Source: Toxorhynchites rutilus septentrionalis (Eukaryota > Arthropoda > Insecta > Diptera > Culicidae). From it: 64,000 bases of DNA. Shown here in pieces: positions 10,834-20,866 of this stretch. A program made the translations under genes and the position numbers. The stretch covers positions 74,070,042-74,134,041 of the forward strand of contig NC_073746.1 of assembly GCF_029784135.1 (NCBI RefSeq), in the 5' to 3' direction. Each line of letters opens with the position of its first letter. Position 1 is the stretch's first letter. The notes under the pieces were generated by a model. It saw only the letters and a program-made list of their open reading frames with translations, did no database searches and was not told where the DNA came from.

Positions 10834-12137
10834 GGGTCCATGCTGCTCGCTCTCAGCTCTCTAGAGCACTGAGAGCAAAAGGCAAACAATCGGATATCCC
10901 CGTCCGGAATATCTTAGGTAGCCGTGATCCTGATCTTTGGTTCATCTATACCTGTTCCTCAGAAACGCCGATGTCAACGTTTAATGATGTTTCTTTCGTT
11001 GTGTCCCTGTTTCATATCCCTCCTATCCGATCTATAAACTTTTACTTATGCGGGCGCTACACGATTCGTCCAACGTTTCACTCTAATGTTGGACTCAAAT
11101 ATTTGACTCGATGAATCGACAAATGTTGTGACGAATGTGCTGCTACACGGTGAAGTGAATGTTCGATTCAATGCAATCGGTCCAAACAATCGGCGAGCAT
11201 TTGGATCGAATGTTTATTGTTTTTATTTACCATCAAAACCGTTAGGAAACTGGATGACGATGCGAGTATTGAAATTGCTGCCGTAGCAATTGTACTGATA
11301 TCGGACTGTAAATTAAAAATGCTTGAACTCAACATTATTAAACTGCAATATTTTGCCGAATATTTTGAATTTTATGAACCAATTTCATAGTTCCTTCATC
11401 TAAAACTTGTAAACAAACCAATCTGTCAAAGATAGATTCGGACGAATCGTGTAGCGGTGTATCGAATGTCATCGAGTGTCGAATCAACGAATGACAAAAA
11501 TTCTTTGACTCGTGCTACTCGCGTTGGAATGTAATCCACAACGAACGGATTACCTTCCAACGCGAATATTCGACGCTCGACATTGGAGGCTCATAGCTCG
11601 TCAGTCGACTACACGATGCGTCGAATCATCGAGCGTCCAGCATTCGAGGGTGTTCGTAGCATCGTTTAGCGCTGGCTTTAGTCGCGGCAATACATACACA
11701 CACTCTTTACAGATACAAGGGCCAAAGGTTGTGCAGTCCACTGATCATTCAACAAGAGCCAAAGGTTGTACCGCTCAAGACAACTCTACACGAGCTGATG
11801 ATTGCGCCGGCTAGTGACCATTCTATCCTGGATTCCTCGAGTCGAGAAGACGTACCACGCTAGATATGGGGTACATACTAGGGGGGCGTTGCTGATTAAT
11901 GGTCAGCTGCATCCCAAAAGGAAGTATCCCGTGTCGGCCACAGGTACAGAGCATTGGAGACAGCAACATCCCAATTATGAGAACACTTGTAATATTAACC
12001 TCGAGCCGACCGCGAGTAATCGGTTACATATTACTAACATAGTTGTAAGTAAACATTGTCGAAATATTGAACTCCCGGCCACGTTAGGCTGACGCCATAT
12101 GAGCCTTAATAAAAATATATATTTTGGATAAAAAAAA
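10834..12137 (+). mobile_element. 5'-truncated I-clade LINE, family 2, plus strand
   Basis: The element is bounded by a perfect 9-bp duplication GGGTCCGTC (10825-10833 and 12138-12146). It ends in an A-rich tail (TTTTGGATAAAAAAAA). Its content matches the reverse complement of 18287-18955: the end of the RT/RNase H ORF (CTCTCTAGAGCACTGAGAGC, then the IPVRNILGSRDPDL segment) followed by the long 3' UTR. A 628-bp MITE (11049-11676) sits inside the 3' UTR. The target is the endonuclease region of the minus-strand Jockey/CR1-like LINE. Confidence 0.8.
11049..11676. mobile_element. MITE with GCGCTACACGATTCG ends inside I-clade copy
   Basis: Comparison with the uninterrupted copy at 18740 shows an insertion between AACTTTTACTTA and GTCGCGGCAATAC. 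The left end reads GCGCTACACGATTCG and the right end, reverse complemented, GCGCTAAACGATGCTACG. Similar ACGATTCG/CGAATCGTGTAGCG motifs recur inside, for example near 11449. Flanks ACTTA and CTTTA suggest a short, diverged TSD. No transposase is encoded. Confidence 0.6.
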
Positions 12138-12146
12138 GGGTCCGTC

Positions 12147-12420
12147 ACAGCAACAAGACAGGTTTCGGTGACAGTGGTGAATACAAGATCCAAATATGTA
12201 TTGTTTTGGTCTGGATAACTTAACTCAAAACAACTCAAATCATCATCATTTGTTTCATTTCACTGTTTACCATGCAAGAGATAATTCATCGGTTCTTTTC
12301 AGAGCTTTTTTTCCGAAAGAGTTCATTCTTTTAACACATTCGTTATCTTATTGCAACTCATCTCAATCTCAGACGTTATCGCATTGCATCTCAAATCAAT
12401 ATCGAAGAGTTTAGTAATGA
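12147..12420 (-). pseudogene. Jockey/CR1-like LINE: endonuclease C-terminal remnant
   Basis: On the minus strand, 12238 towards 12147 reads SYPDQNNTYLDLVFTTVTE. It continues across the I-clade insertion into IIKHEIHHFAMHMTIAV (about 10824-10770). This matches the end of the apurinic-type endonuclease domain of Jockey/CR1 LINEs, where a DLVF motif is followed by an HH/H segment. It is the most upstream piece of the broken LINE I can recognise. Stops upstream of about 12240 show decay. The 5' end of the element was not found. Confidence 0.5.
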
Positions 12421-13500
12421 AAGAAATTGTTCGAACTATCCTAAATAAATATGCAACAAATAGGCTAATGTAGGCGGGAACAACCTTCTTGTAATTATTC
12501 TAACAAAAAGTCCCACGAGGTATGTGTCCGAGACATAACCGCATAGTTAACGTAGGATTCTGTTAGGCTATATGTTGCATGCAGATTTTGGATATGTTTG
12601 CAAAATTACATCGTTAAATCATTTGAAAATAATTTGGTGGCCCTGAGAAAGGGTCGTTTTGCTCGGTTGTTGGGTGTTATTTGTTCACTCTACCAGTTTT
12701 TACATCTGAGTGATGATGACAGAAGGATGGTGATTAGTTGTCGGATGGTGCGTATCACGATAAAAGATGCCAAAGTGGAATGCGATATGATGAAAACCGT
12801 CCTCTGTGGCCCTGGACGAAACAAGCATTTGGGAAATCCATTTTTCGAATATTCCTTTTCCAATTTTTTTCGCTGTGTGAGCTTTCCACGGGTGAATATA
12901 AAAGCGATTGACGCAAAAATCTCATCAATCCATCATGGAATGACTGAGCAATGAGCGTTTGAAATAGGACATTTTTCACGATGCGACCGTTTATCGTTTT
13001 TCAATTTGTACCCCCAATATGTTCCCGAAAGATGTAATCCCACGTAAAAATCGTGAAGTCATACTTGTACACCTTATACTCGCACTTACTTATATGGCGT
13101 CAATAGAAATGTATTTGAACAGATCGTCACCCACAATCATTTAAATCCATATTAAAACAATAACAGGCAATTTGGATTCAGATTTTTCCAATGACATAGT
13201 ACAGGAACTTACTCACATTCTTCTGATATGACACTATTCTATTTAAAAGCAAAATACAATAATTACTGAAGCATTCCATAATCATGACCAAAGCTGTTGA
13301 ACGCGATCTTTGCCACATGGAATGCTTTTCTTTCGTCTCGTATCTTTTTACTTGCGATATTCATATTTTCACCGATTGATTACAAATATTTTTTTCCGGT
13401 CAAACACTAACCTGAACGAATCCTCAAAAAGGATGCGCAATTCGTGCGACATAAAAAAAGATGCACCTTGAGGTGACGAGTTGCGTATTACAGCGTCATA
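12420..13500. other. No recognisable gene
   Basis: AT-rich sequence. An ORF at 12598-12954 (plus) resembles nothing I know and overlaps an equally long ORF on the other strand. I see no element ends. Confidence 0.4.
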
Positions 13501-15533
13501 TAAGGTGAGCAAACAAAAACATGAACTGTCAGTGTCTACCTCGTTCCCTTCTTGTGAGTGGCTCTCTCACCTTCCTGCAAATTCGCGTAGAGGTTAGCGC
13601 GAAATACAACCGCGAAATTTTGTAATCCCCCTTGGATGGCGAAAGCCACGGCGCAAGGTGATGGCTGGCGATGACAACGGCACTGATGATGGGATGAGAA
13701 TGCGGGTAAACGGTCGCGATAATAAGCACTGAAGGTGAGTGATGCGACGAGTTTTTATTCGGGACAAAGGTATTTGTTTTCTGGCCAAATATTGCTTGCA
13801 CTTCAAGAGATCACGGACGAAGACTTGCAGCAGCGTCGTGATGTAACACTGGCTACATGGGGCTGTGAGGTTGCGAATAATTGATTGTTTACATTGAGAT
13901 GCGCAACAAGCGCACCGGCTGATCATGACTGGGACGAAACTGAGATTGAAATATTCAAATTTTCCCTTTCATTAACACCCGCTCGAAGCTCGTGCTTGCT
14001 TTAATTCGATATCAGAAACTGGCCACGCGATAAATTAGTGCTCGTTTTAGAAACCTGCCTAAATCAAAGCTGTCCCAATAAGCATAAGCGGGGGAACTCC
14101 GCCCATAAACAAAATCCCGCCACGAGCAACGCAGCGGGAAACTGCTCGACTCCTAGTCACATAAATATCACGACAATTTGACAAATTAATTTTCACTTGG
14201 CAGTACGAGCTCTCGGGTGCGCACCAACGGACAGAGCTAAGTTGCAAAACAAAACCCCAACCAAATCAACAGCGCCCCGCGCCGAGAGACCCTGAGAGAG
14301 ACACAGTTCGCGCGATTTACGATTACAAACTTATTATGAGCGCAGTGCCCTCCGGATAAATCCTAGCCGAACATCTCCCCACGTCGTGGCGTGGATCCCA
14401 TCTGAAGCGGCCAGTGAGCGGACACTTCCACACCGTGCCACATTGTGCCTCCAAGAAGGCGCGCGCCCGAGCGCTCGTTCCGGCTAAATTTATGGATTAT
14501 CTTTTGTTTGCTTCCAGTCCCGAAGTGCCCCGTAGTCGAGTGACATAAATTCCCACCAGGTCGGTCAGCTCAGCGCAACAGGATTCTGAAGCGCGCACTT
14601 GTTGGGTGTTTCTCATTGGTCAGGATCCCGACCGGCCACAATGCGTGACGAGACGAAGGGGAATGGATGTTGCTGGCTAGTCTTGAAGTTCGAAAGATAC
14701 GGGTGACCGCCTAGGTCGATGATGGTCTAATGAAAGGCGGATTAAGAGGGTGTTTCGATGGCGGAATTATGTCAGGTGAACATTAATCAAGTGTTTGTTT
14801 CGGGGAACAGGTTTCCATTCCCTTGTTAGAAGTTTTGGTGTTGGGATGTCAAACAGAGCGAGCGTGTTTCTATGGATATTTCAATGAAGGAAACCATAAT
14901 AAATCTTCAGACTTTCTTTCAGCAGGTGTGGGAATTTAAAATCTGTTCAAAAAGCGTTTTTCGATGTTAAATACTAGGTTGTCTATAGCTGGGGTAAGAA
15001 TTAAGAAATGAAGAGTTTGAAGTCAACGATGAACCGTCGACTGGTAGTTGCTAGCAGCATATAACTTCGAAAACTGTAACACTCTCGGAGCCGTGAATAT
15101 GTAAATTAGTTTTGCTGGGTTGTTTTAACTCTTTGTGGTCGTATGCCTGCTCTTAGTTATCATATATTTTTTACTGTTCTGGTCGTATGATGTCTCTCAA
15201 TCACCATAGCAATGAACCATACTAATCCTATACTTTATTCAACAATGAATCGGTTTACAGTTTTTCTAAACCAATTTGAATGTTTAGTGAACTTGTTCAC
15301 AAATCAAAACTGTGTTTCAATGAACAATAGATAACGGTACTCGGTGTAAACAAAAGGTGTCACCCTTGCTTGGGGGAAGGATTCATGGAAAACTCCGTGT
15401 ATTTTGGCGTTGCGTAGAGCTGTACGGTAGGTTCAAATCATAAAAATAAAAGACGACAGATGCCAATCTAACTATTTAGGCTATAGAGCAATTCCATCTC
15501 AAATCAGCCGGCTGCTGACCCGACTCTCTCCGA
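13500..15533. other. Unique GC-richer island, possible regulatory DNA
   Basis: From about 13550 to 14700 the sequence is GC-richer, has no recognised repeat and has no convincing ORF. A short AT-rich core at about 14485-14520 (AAATTTATGGATTATC and TTTTGTTTGC) holds motifs of the homeodomain (TTTATGG, GGATTA), GATA (TTATCT) and forkhead (TTTGTTTGC) types. Such islands between transposons can be enhancers, but nothing here proves it. Confidence 0.35.
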
Positions 15534-16114
15534 TTTTGACGTGGGACTACGTCTAACCGGAATATATGGAGGGTAAAATGAAAACCTAAACACAGAACAT
15601 GCAGGAAAAAATGAAAGATTTCGAATGCTTATAACTCGAACATTTCTCACTGGAACGGAAAGATGTTTGCATCAATTGATAGGGAATATTTCTACGCATC
15701 TATCGCAACTAACAAAATGTTATTTTTCATTAGATAAACAATTGAATAACTGTAAAATATTAGGCGTTATCTGCCCTAACTGCCTTGTTTTGATTGGCCC
15801 AATTTACGATTTCCCTAACACAGTCATCAAAACCAAGCAGCCTTGGGGAAATCGGCATTGCAAATACATGAAAGTAGGGGGAGCTTTTGTTCCCACCCAA
15901 ATGTGTTCCCTAACAGAGATTTCTGAATCAAGGCGCCTGGAGGAAATCGGCATTTCAAATTCATGCAAGTCGGAGGTATTTTTGTTCCGACTGGAATGTG
16001 TTTCCCTAACACAGAATTCAAATCTATGGAGCGTGGGGAAATCGGCATTGCGAATTCATACAAGTCGGGGGTATTTTTGTTCCGATTGAAATGTGTTTCC
16101 CTAACACAGACTTC

Positions 16115-16170
16115 CTGAGACGAACCAGCCCAGGAGGCTGAAAGTCTCAAAAATAAAGAATAAAAAAAAA
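16115..16170 (+). mobile_element. Very short SINE/LINE 3'-end fragment with poly-A
   Basis: A 9-bp duplication ACAGACTTC bounds the block that starts here (16106-16114, 17425-17433). The piece begins CTGAGACGAACCAGCC and ends in AATAAAGAATAAAAAAAAA. Within it GAGAC/GTCTC form an outer stem and CAGCC/GGCTG an inner stem. It is a 5'-truncated retroposon end, related to the one at 16457-16506. Its poly-A run is where MSITE Z starts. Confidence 0.6.
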
Positions 16171-17413
16171 TTAGTGGGTTATATCTATGATATAACCGCA
16201 AGGTTCACGTGGAACTACCTTAGCTGAGCAATCATTCGTTTGTATTGATTAAATTCTTGATTGAATGAAACAGTTTCCAAATTCAATTGAGTTCAATATA
16301 TTTGCTCTGTGAGTGAAAAAAATGAACAAATGCCGTGTAAAGTCAATTCATTTATTGTGATTGATTGTTCTTCGTTACAAGTAAATTTAATGACGGACCT
16401 TTTACGTTTGGTATGATGACTAGAACAAAATATATGTACGGAAGAATTATCAAACGTTTGATGAACCAGCCTAAGGCTGAAAATCTTTCCAATAAAGACA
16501 AAAAAAAATTATCAAACGATTATTTTATTTTACATTTCCCTCTGAAGTTTACATCCCAAAAGTGTTCATACTTCTCGAATCTCGAATTTGCTTGAAACTA
16601 GGAAGTTCATTCGCTTCTAGTGGCTGCACGATTTTCCCAGGTTCCTAAGTTTAGAAGATCATGTTAGGACAGATATATTCCACTCTGCACAAAGGCAAGC
16701 GAGGACAAAAGTACTCGCAGTTTGCATTTGTTTGCAGAGCCGATTTCCCCAGAAACCACGGTTTTGAAGTCTGTGTTAGGGAAACACATTTCAATCGGAA
16801 CAAAAATACCCCCGACTTGCATGAATTTGAAATACCGATTTCTCCAGGCACCTTGGTTTAGAAATCTCTATTAGGGAACACATTTCGGTGGGAACAAAAG
16901 CTCCCCATACTTTCGTGTGTTCTTTTTCTTCTTTTTGGCTTTAAGAGGGTTTAAACTTTTCAGTTCACTCGCCTCTAGGCTCTTTCGTGTGCCTGCAATG
17001 CCGATTTCGCTGCTTGGTTTTAAAGTCTGTGTTAGGGAACATTTTTCGATGAGAACAAAAGTCCCCCTACTTTCATGTATTTGCAATGCCGATTTCCCCA
17101 AGGCTGCTTGGTTTTGATGGCTGTGTTAGGGAAACCGTAAATCGGGCCAATCAAAACGATGCAGTTAGGGCGTTTAGATAACGCCTAATATTTTACAGTT
17201 ATTCAATTGTTTATCTAATGAAAAACAACATTTTGTTAGTTGCGATAGATGCGTAGAAATATTCCCTATCAAGTGATGCAAACATCTCTCCTATCCAGTA
17301 CGAAATGTTCGAGCTATAAGCATTCGAAATCTTTCATTTTTTCCTGCATGTTCTGTGTTTAGGTTTTCATTTTACCCTCCATATATTCCGGTTAGACGTA
17401 GTCCCACGTCAAA
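16171..17413 (+). mobile_element. MSITE-like element Z
   Basis: Complete copy on the plus strand. The head hairpin GGTTATATCTATGATATAACC is at 16177-16197, followed by GCAAGGTTCACGTGG. The tail GACGTAGTCCCACGTC ends near 17410 and is followed by A-run sequence. The interior has several tandem subrepeats of about 85 bp (TTTCCCCA...TGTGTTAGGGAA in this orientation). It inserted into the poly-A tail of the SINE fragment at 16115-16170, which itself sits in MSITE Y of the same family in opposite orientation. The result is four alternating inverted arms. Confidence 0.7.
16457..16506 (+). mobile_element. 50-bp retroposon with 12-bp TSD
   Basis: AATTATCAAACG occurs at 16445-16456 and again at 16507-16518. 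The related element Y has the site only once (near 17660), so the 50 bp between are an insertion. The insert holds a perfect hairpin CAGCC-TAA-GGCTG, then CAATAAAGACAAAAAA. TSD plus A-rich 3' tail indicate LINE-driven retroposition of a very short template. Confidence 0.75.
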
Positions 17414-18286
17414 AAATATATATAACAGACTTCAAAACCAATGTTTCTGGGGAAATCGGCTCTGCAAATAAAGGCAAACTGCGAGTACTTTTGTCTTCGC
17501 TTGCCTTCTACAGACTGGAATATGTCTGTCCTAACACGACCCTCTAAAATTAGGAACCTGGGAAAATCGTGCAGACATTAGAAGCGAATGATCTTTCCAG
17601 TTTCAAGCAAATTCGCGGTTCGAGAAGTACGTACACTTGAGCGAAGTAAAATAAAATAATCGTTTGATAATTCTTCCGTACATATATTTTGTCCTAGGCA
17701 TCATACCAAACGTAAAAGGTTTGTCATTAAATTTACTTGTAACGAAGAACATAATCTATCACAATGCATGAATTGACCTTACATGGCATTATACAATCTT
17801 TTTACTCACAAAGCATTGAATTCAATTGAATTTGGAAACTGTTTCATTCAATCAAGAATTTAATCAATACAAACGAATGATTGCTAAGCTAAGGTAGTCC
17901 CACGTCAACCTTGCGGTTGTATCATAGATATAACTTGGTACCTACGATGGAAACTACCTTAAATCACAATTTCCATTTTTATATGATCAATTTATGTTAC
18001 GACAAATTTTTTAACGCGTTCGTCGCCCAAAACGATTTTTCTGAGTTTCTTCCGGAACCCAACTTACGGATAAATTATTTAATAAAGACGAAGCTCAATA
18101 CCGTCAACACGAATAACAGCTGATATTCATCATATATTCAATTGTACTCAAATTGTTACAGTGGTAAAAAAAACTTTTTAACATTTTTTAAAAACAAAAG
18201 TGCATCTGCTCATATCAGAAATATCACGAATACGGCTCAGAAACCACACCTTTTACCCGGTATGGTACAGTGGCAGTATTTGGATT

Positions 18287-19374
18287 TTTTTTTATCCAAA
18301 ATATATATTTTTATTAAGGCTCATATGGCGTCAGCCTAACGGGGCCGGGAGTTCAATATTTCGACAATGTTTGCTTACAACTATGTTAGTAATATGTAAC
18401 CGATTACTCGCGGTTGGCTCGAGGTTAGTATTACAAGTGTTCTTATAATTGGTATGTTGCAGTCTTCGATGCTCTGTACGTGTGTCCGATACGGGATACC
18501 TCCTATTGGGATGCAGCTGACCATTAATCAGCAACGCCCCCCTAGTCTGTACCCCATATCTAGCGTGGTGCGTCTTTTTCGACTCGAGGAATCCAGAATA
18601 GAATGGTCACTAGCCGGCGCAATCATCAGCTCGTGTAGAGTTGTCATAAGCGGTACAACCTTTGGCTCTTGTTGAATGATCAGTGGACTGCATAACCTTT
18701 GGCCCGTGTATCTGTAAAGAGTGTGTGTATGTATTGCCGCGACTAAGTAAAAGTTTAACGTTTGGATAGGAGGGATATGAAACAGGGACACAACGAAGGA
18801 AACATCATTAAACGTTGACATCGGCGTTTCTGAGGAACAGGTATAGATGAAGCAGAAGATCAGGATCACGGCTACCTAAGATATCCCGGACGGGGATATC
18901 CGATTGTCTGCCTTAGTGCTCTAGAGAGCTGAGTGCGAGCAGCATGGAACCGGATACACGACCAGACAATATGCTCGATGTCGTGGTAGCCATCGCCACA
19001 ATCACAAAGATTGTTTGCTGCGAGCCCAATGCGATAGAGATGCGCGTTTAGGTTGTAGTGATTGGACATAAGCCGAGATATCACGCGAATGAAATCACGA
19101 CCTACATTCAATCCCTTGAACCATGCACTCGTCGAGACCTTAGGGATAATCGTGTGTAACCAACGACCGAACTCATCTTCACTCCACATGCGCTGCCAAC
19201 TTACGAGCGTATACTGACGAGGAATGTGGAAAAATTCATTATAAGCAATTTGCCTTTCAAAAAGTGTGCCTTCTAAAGCGCCCACCTTAGCTAGCCAGTC
19301 CGCTTTCTCATTCCCCGGAATCGAGCAATGAGAGGGAACCCATGCTAAGGTAATCTTGAATAATTTTTCGACCA
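18287..19374 (-). mobile_element. 5'-truncated I-clade LINE, family 2, minus strand
   Basis: Flanked by TTGGATT (18280-18286 and 19375-19381). The 3' end is an A-run at 18287-18295. The sequence holds the 3' part of ORF2 (19375-18872 and a shifted continuation) and a 3' UTR shared with the plus-strand copy at 10834-12137. The two copies face each other about 6 kb apart. Confidence 0.75.
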
Positions 19375-19375
19375 T
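18872..19375 (-). pseudogene. I-clade ORF2 fragment: end of RNase H and C-terminal zinc-binding motif
   Basis: The translated fragment opens in the last RNase H motif (LAWVPSHCSIPGNEKADWLAKVGALE). The aspartate of the fourth catalytic position is present (NEKAD). It continues through WQRMWSEDEFGRWLH and MSNHYNLNAHLYRIGLA to CDCGDGYHDIEHIVWSC, the Cys/His motif common at the C-terminus of I-clade ORF2. A frameshift near 18900 moves the last 30 or so codons into another frame (IPV and GSRDPDLL). The start at 19375 is the truncation point, not a real start. The upstream two thirds of ORF2 were never inserted. Confidence 0.8.
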
Positions 19376-19551
19376 TGGATTGTCAGTGAAAATAAACTTA
19401 CGAGTAATTTATCTTAGTATATGTTGATTTTAAAGTAGGATTACGTCTTTCGGAAACATTTTGTGAGTTCAAATTGAAAAACAAAAAAATCATTGGCATC
19501 AAGAAAAATGTCCAACCTCACGTGTTCACATCCTAATGGATTTACAAAATC

Positions 19552-20864
19552 AAGGGTGTGTCACATCAAATTGCATCACGGAAAAAACGCTGTAGAAATT
19601 CGCCCAGTAGACCGATCCTTTTGAAAATTTTAGACAGTAAAATAAAAACTATTAAACAACTTTTGGCATTTTCTTTTTATTCATGCTTTGAGCCCAAGCC
19701 CGTATGCTCGCACCTTCCTCTTTACACCGTCCATAAGGTTCTGTACAACGTCAGGTTGTAGTTTTTTTTGAACAGAAATCCATTTTCTCTTGACGAATGA
19801 CGAATCTTGACGCCTCCGATTTGACAACTTTTGGGTTCTTCCGGAGGGCCTGCTTCATAATCGCCCAATATTTCTCTATTGGGCGAAGCTCCGGCGCGTT
19901 GGGCGGGTTCATTTCCTTTGGCACGAAGGTGACCCCGTTGGCTTCGTACCACTCCAACACGTCCTTTGAATAGTGGCACGAAGCGATATCCGGCCAGAAG
20001 ATGGTCGGGTCCTCGTGCTGCTTCAATAGTGGTGGTAAGCGCTTCTGCAGGCACTCCTTAAGGTAAACCTGCCCGTTTACCGTGCCGGTCATCACGAAGG
20101 GGGCGCTCCGCTTTCCGCAAGAGCAGATCGCTTGCCACACCATGTACTTTTTGGCAAACTTGGCTAGTTTCTGCTTGCGAATCTCCTCCGGAACGCTGAA
20201 TTTGTCCTCTGCGGAGAAGAACAACAGGCCCGGCAGCTGACGAAAGTCCGCTTTGACGTAGGTTTCGTCGTCCATTACCAGGCAATGCGGCTTCGTCAGC
20301 ATTTCGGTGTACAGCTTCCGGGCTCGCGTCTTCCCCACCATGTTTTGCCTTTCGTCGCGGTTAGGAGCCTTCTGAACCTTGTATGTACGCAGGCCCTCCC
20401 GCTGCTTGGTCCGATGGACGAATGAACTTGACAAATTCAGCTTATTGGCGACATCCCGGACCGAACTTCTCGGATCACGTCTAAACTGCTTAACTACGCG
20501 CTTGTGATCTTTTTCACTGACGGAGCATCCATTTTTGCCGTTCTTCACCTTCCGGTCGATGGTTAGGTTCTCGAAGTATCGTTTTAGTACTCTGCTGACC
20601 GTGGATTGGACGATTCCCAGCATCTTACCGATGTCCCGATGTGACAACTCCGGATTCTCGAAATGAGTGCACAGGATTAACTCACGACGCTCTTTTTCGT
20701 TCGACGACATTTTTCCAAATTTACGAAAAATTGACAGTGAAGCATGGCCAACGTGATCTATACACTCTTATCTGATTATCTGATTATAAGCTGAAGATAT
20801 AATTCCTAAAAATTAAATTTCTACAGCGTTTTTTCTGTGATGTAATTTGATGTGACACACCCTT
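19552..20864 (-). mobile_element. ITmD37E-type Tc1/mariner element, copy 1
   Basis: The terminal inverted repeats begin AAGGGTGTGTCACATCAAAT on the left and read the same on the right after reverse complementing. They continue through CACGGAAAAAACGCTGTAG (right end: CACAGAAAAAACGCTGTAG). The right flank is TA; the left flank is TC, so one base of the TA duplication has probably mutated. Nearly identical to 43001-44298. Confidence 0.85.
19751..20710 (-). pseudogene. DD37E transposase, C-terminus frameshifted
   Basis: The 319-codon ORF encodes an IS630-Tc1-mariner transposase. Residues about 10-50 and 65-110 form the two helix-turn-helix DNA-binding segments. The catalytic triad is D (LVMDDETY), D (IFWPDIASCHYS) and E (LRPIEKYW), with 37 residues between the second D and the E, the signature of the ITmD37E family known from mosquitoes. 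Compared with the copy at 43130-44146, 13 extra nucleotides near 19795-19810 (a GACGAAT-type local duplication) shift the frame. The last about 40 residues are replaced by a short unrelated tail. Catalytic residues are kept, but the C-terminus is lost, so activity is doubtful. Confidence 0.85.
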
Positions 20865-20866
20865 TA

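Larger units (their letters stand above)
15534..17936 (-). mobile_element. MSITE-like element Y, split by a later insertion
   Basis: Y lies on the minus strand. Its tail (GACGTGGGACTACGTC) is at 15538 and its head hairpin (GGTTGTATCATAGATATAAC) at about 17934-17915. It carries internal subrepeats of about 85 bp containing CCCTAACACAGACTT and GGGGAAATCGGCATTGC. It is interrupted at an ACAGACTTC site (16106-16114 and 17425-17433) by a SINE fragment plus MSITE Z. Removing that block leaves an element of about 1.1 kb with the same plan as D1 and D2. There is no coding capacity. Confidence 0.7.

Noticed and set aside
15534..17936. A single giant foldback element with interleaved inverted arms
   Set aside because: The arm order is better explained by one MSITE inserted, with a SINE fragment, into another MSITE of the same family in opposite orientation; a TSD supports this.
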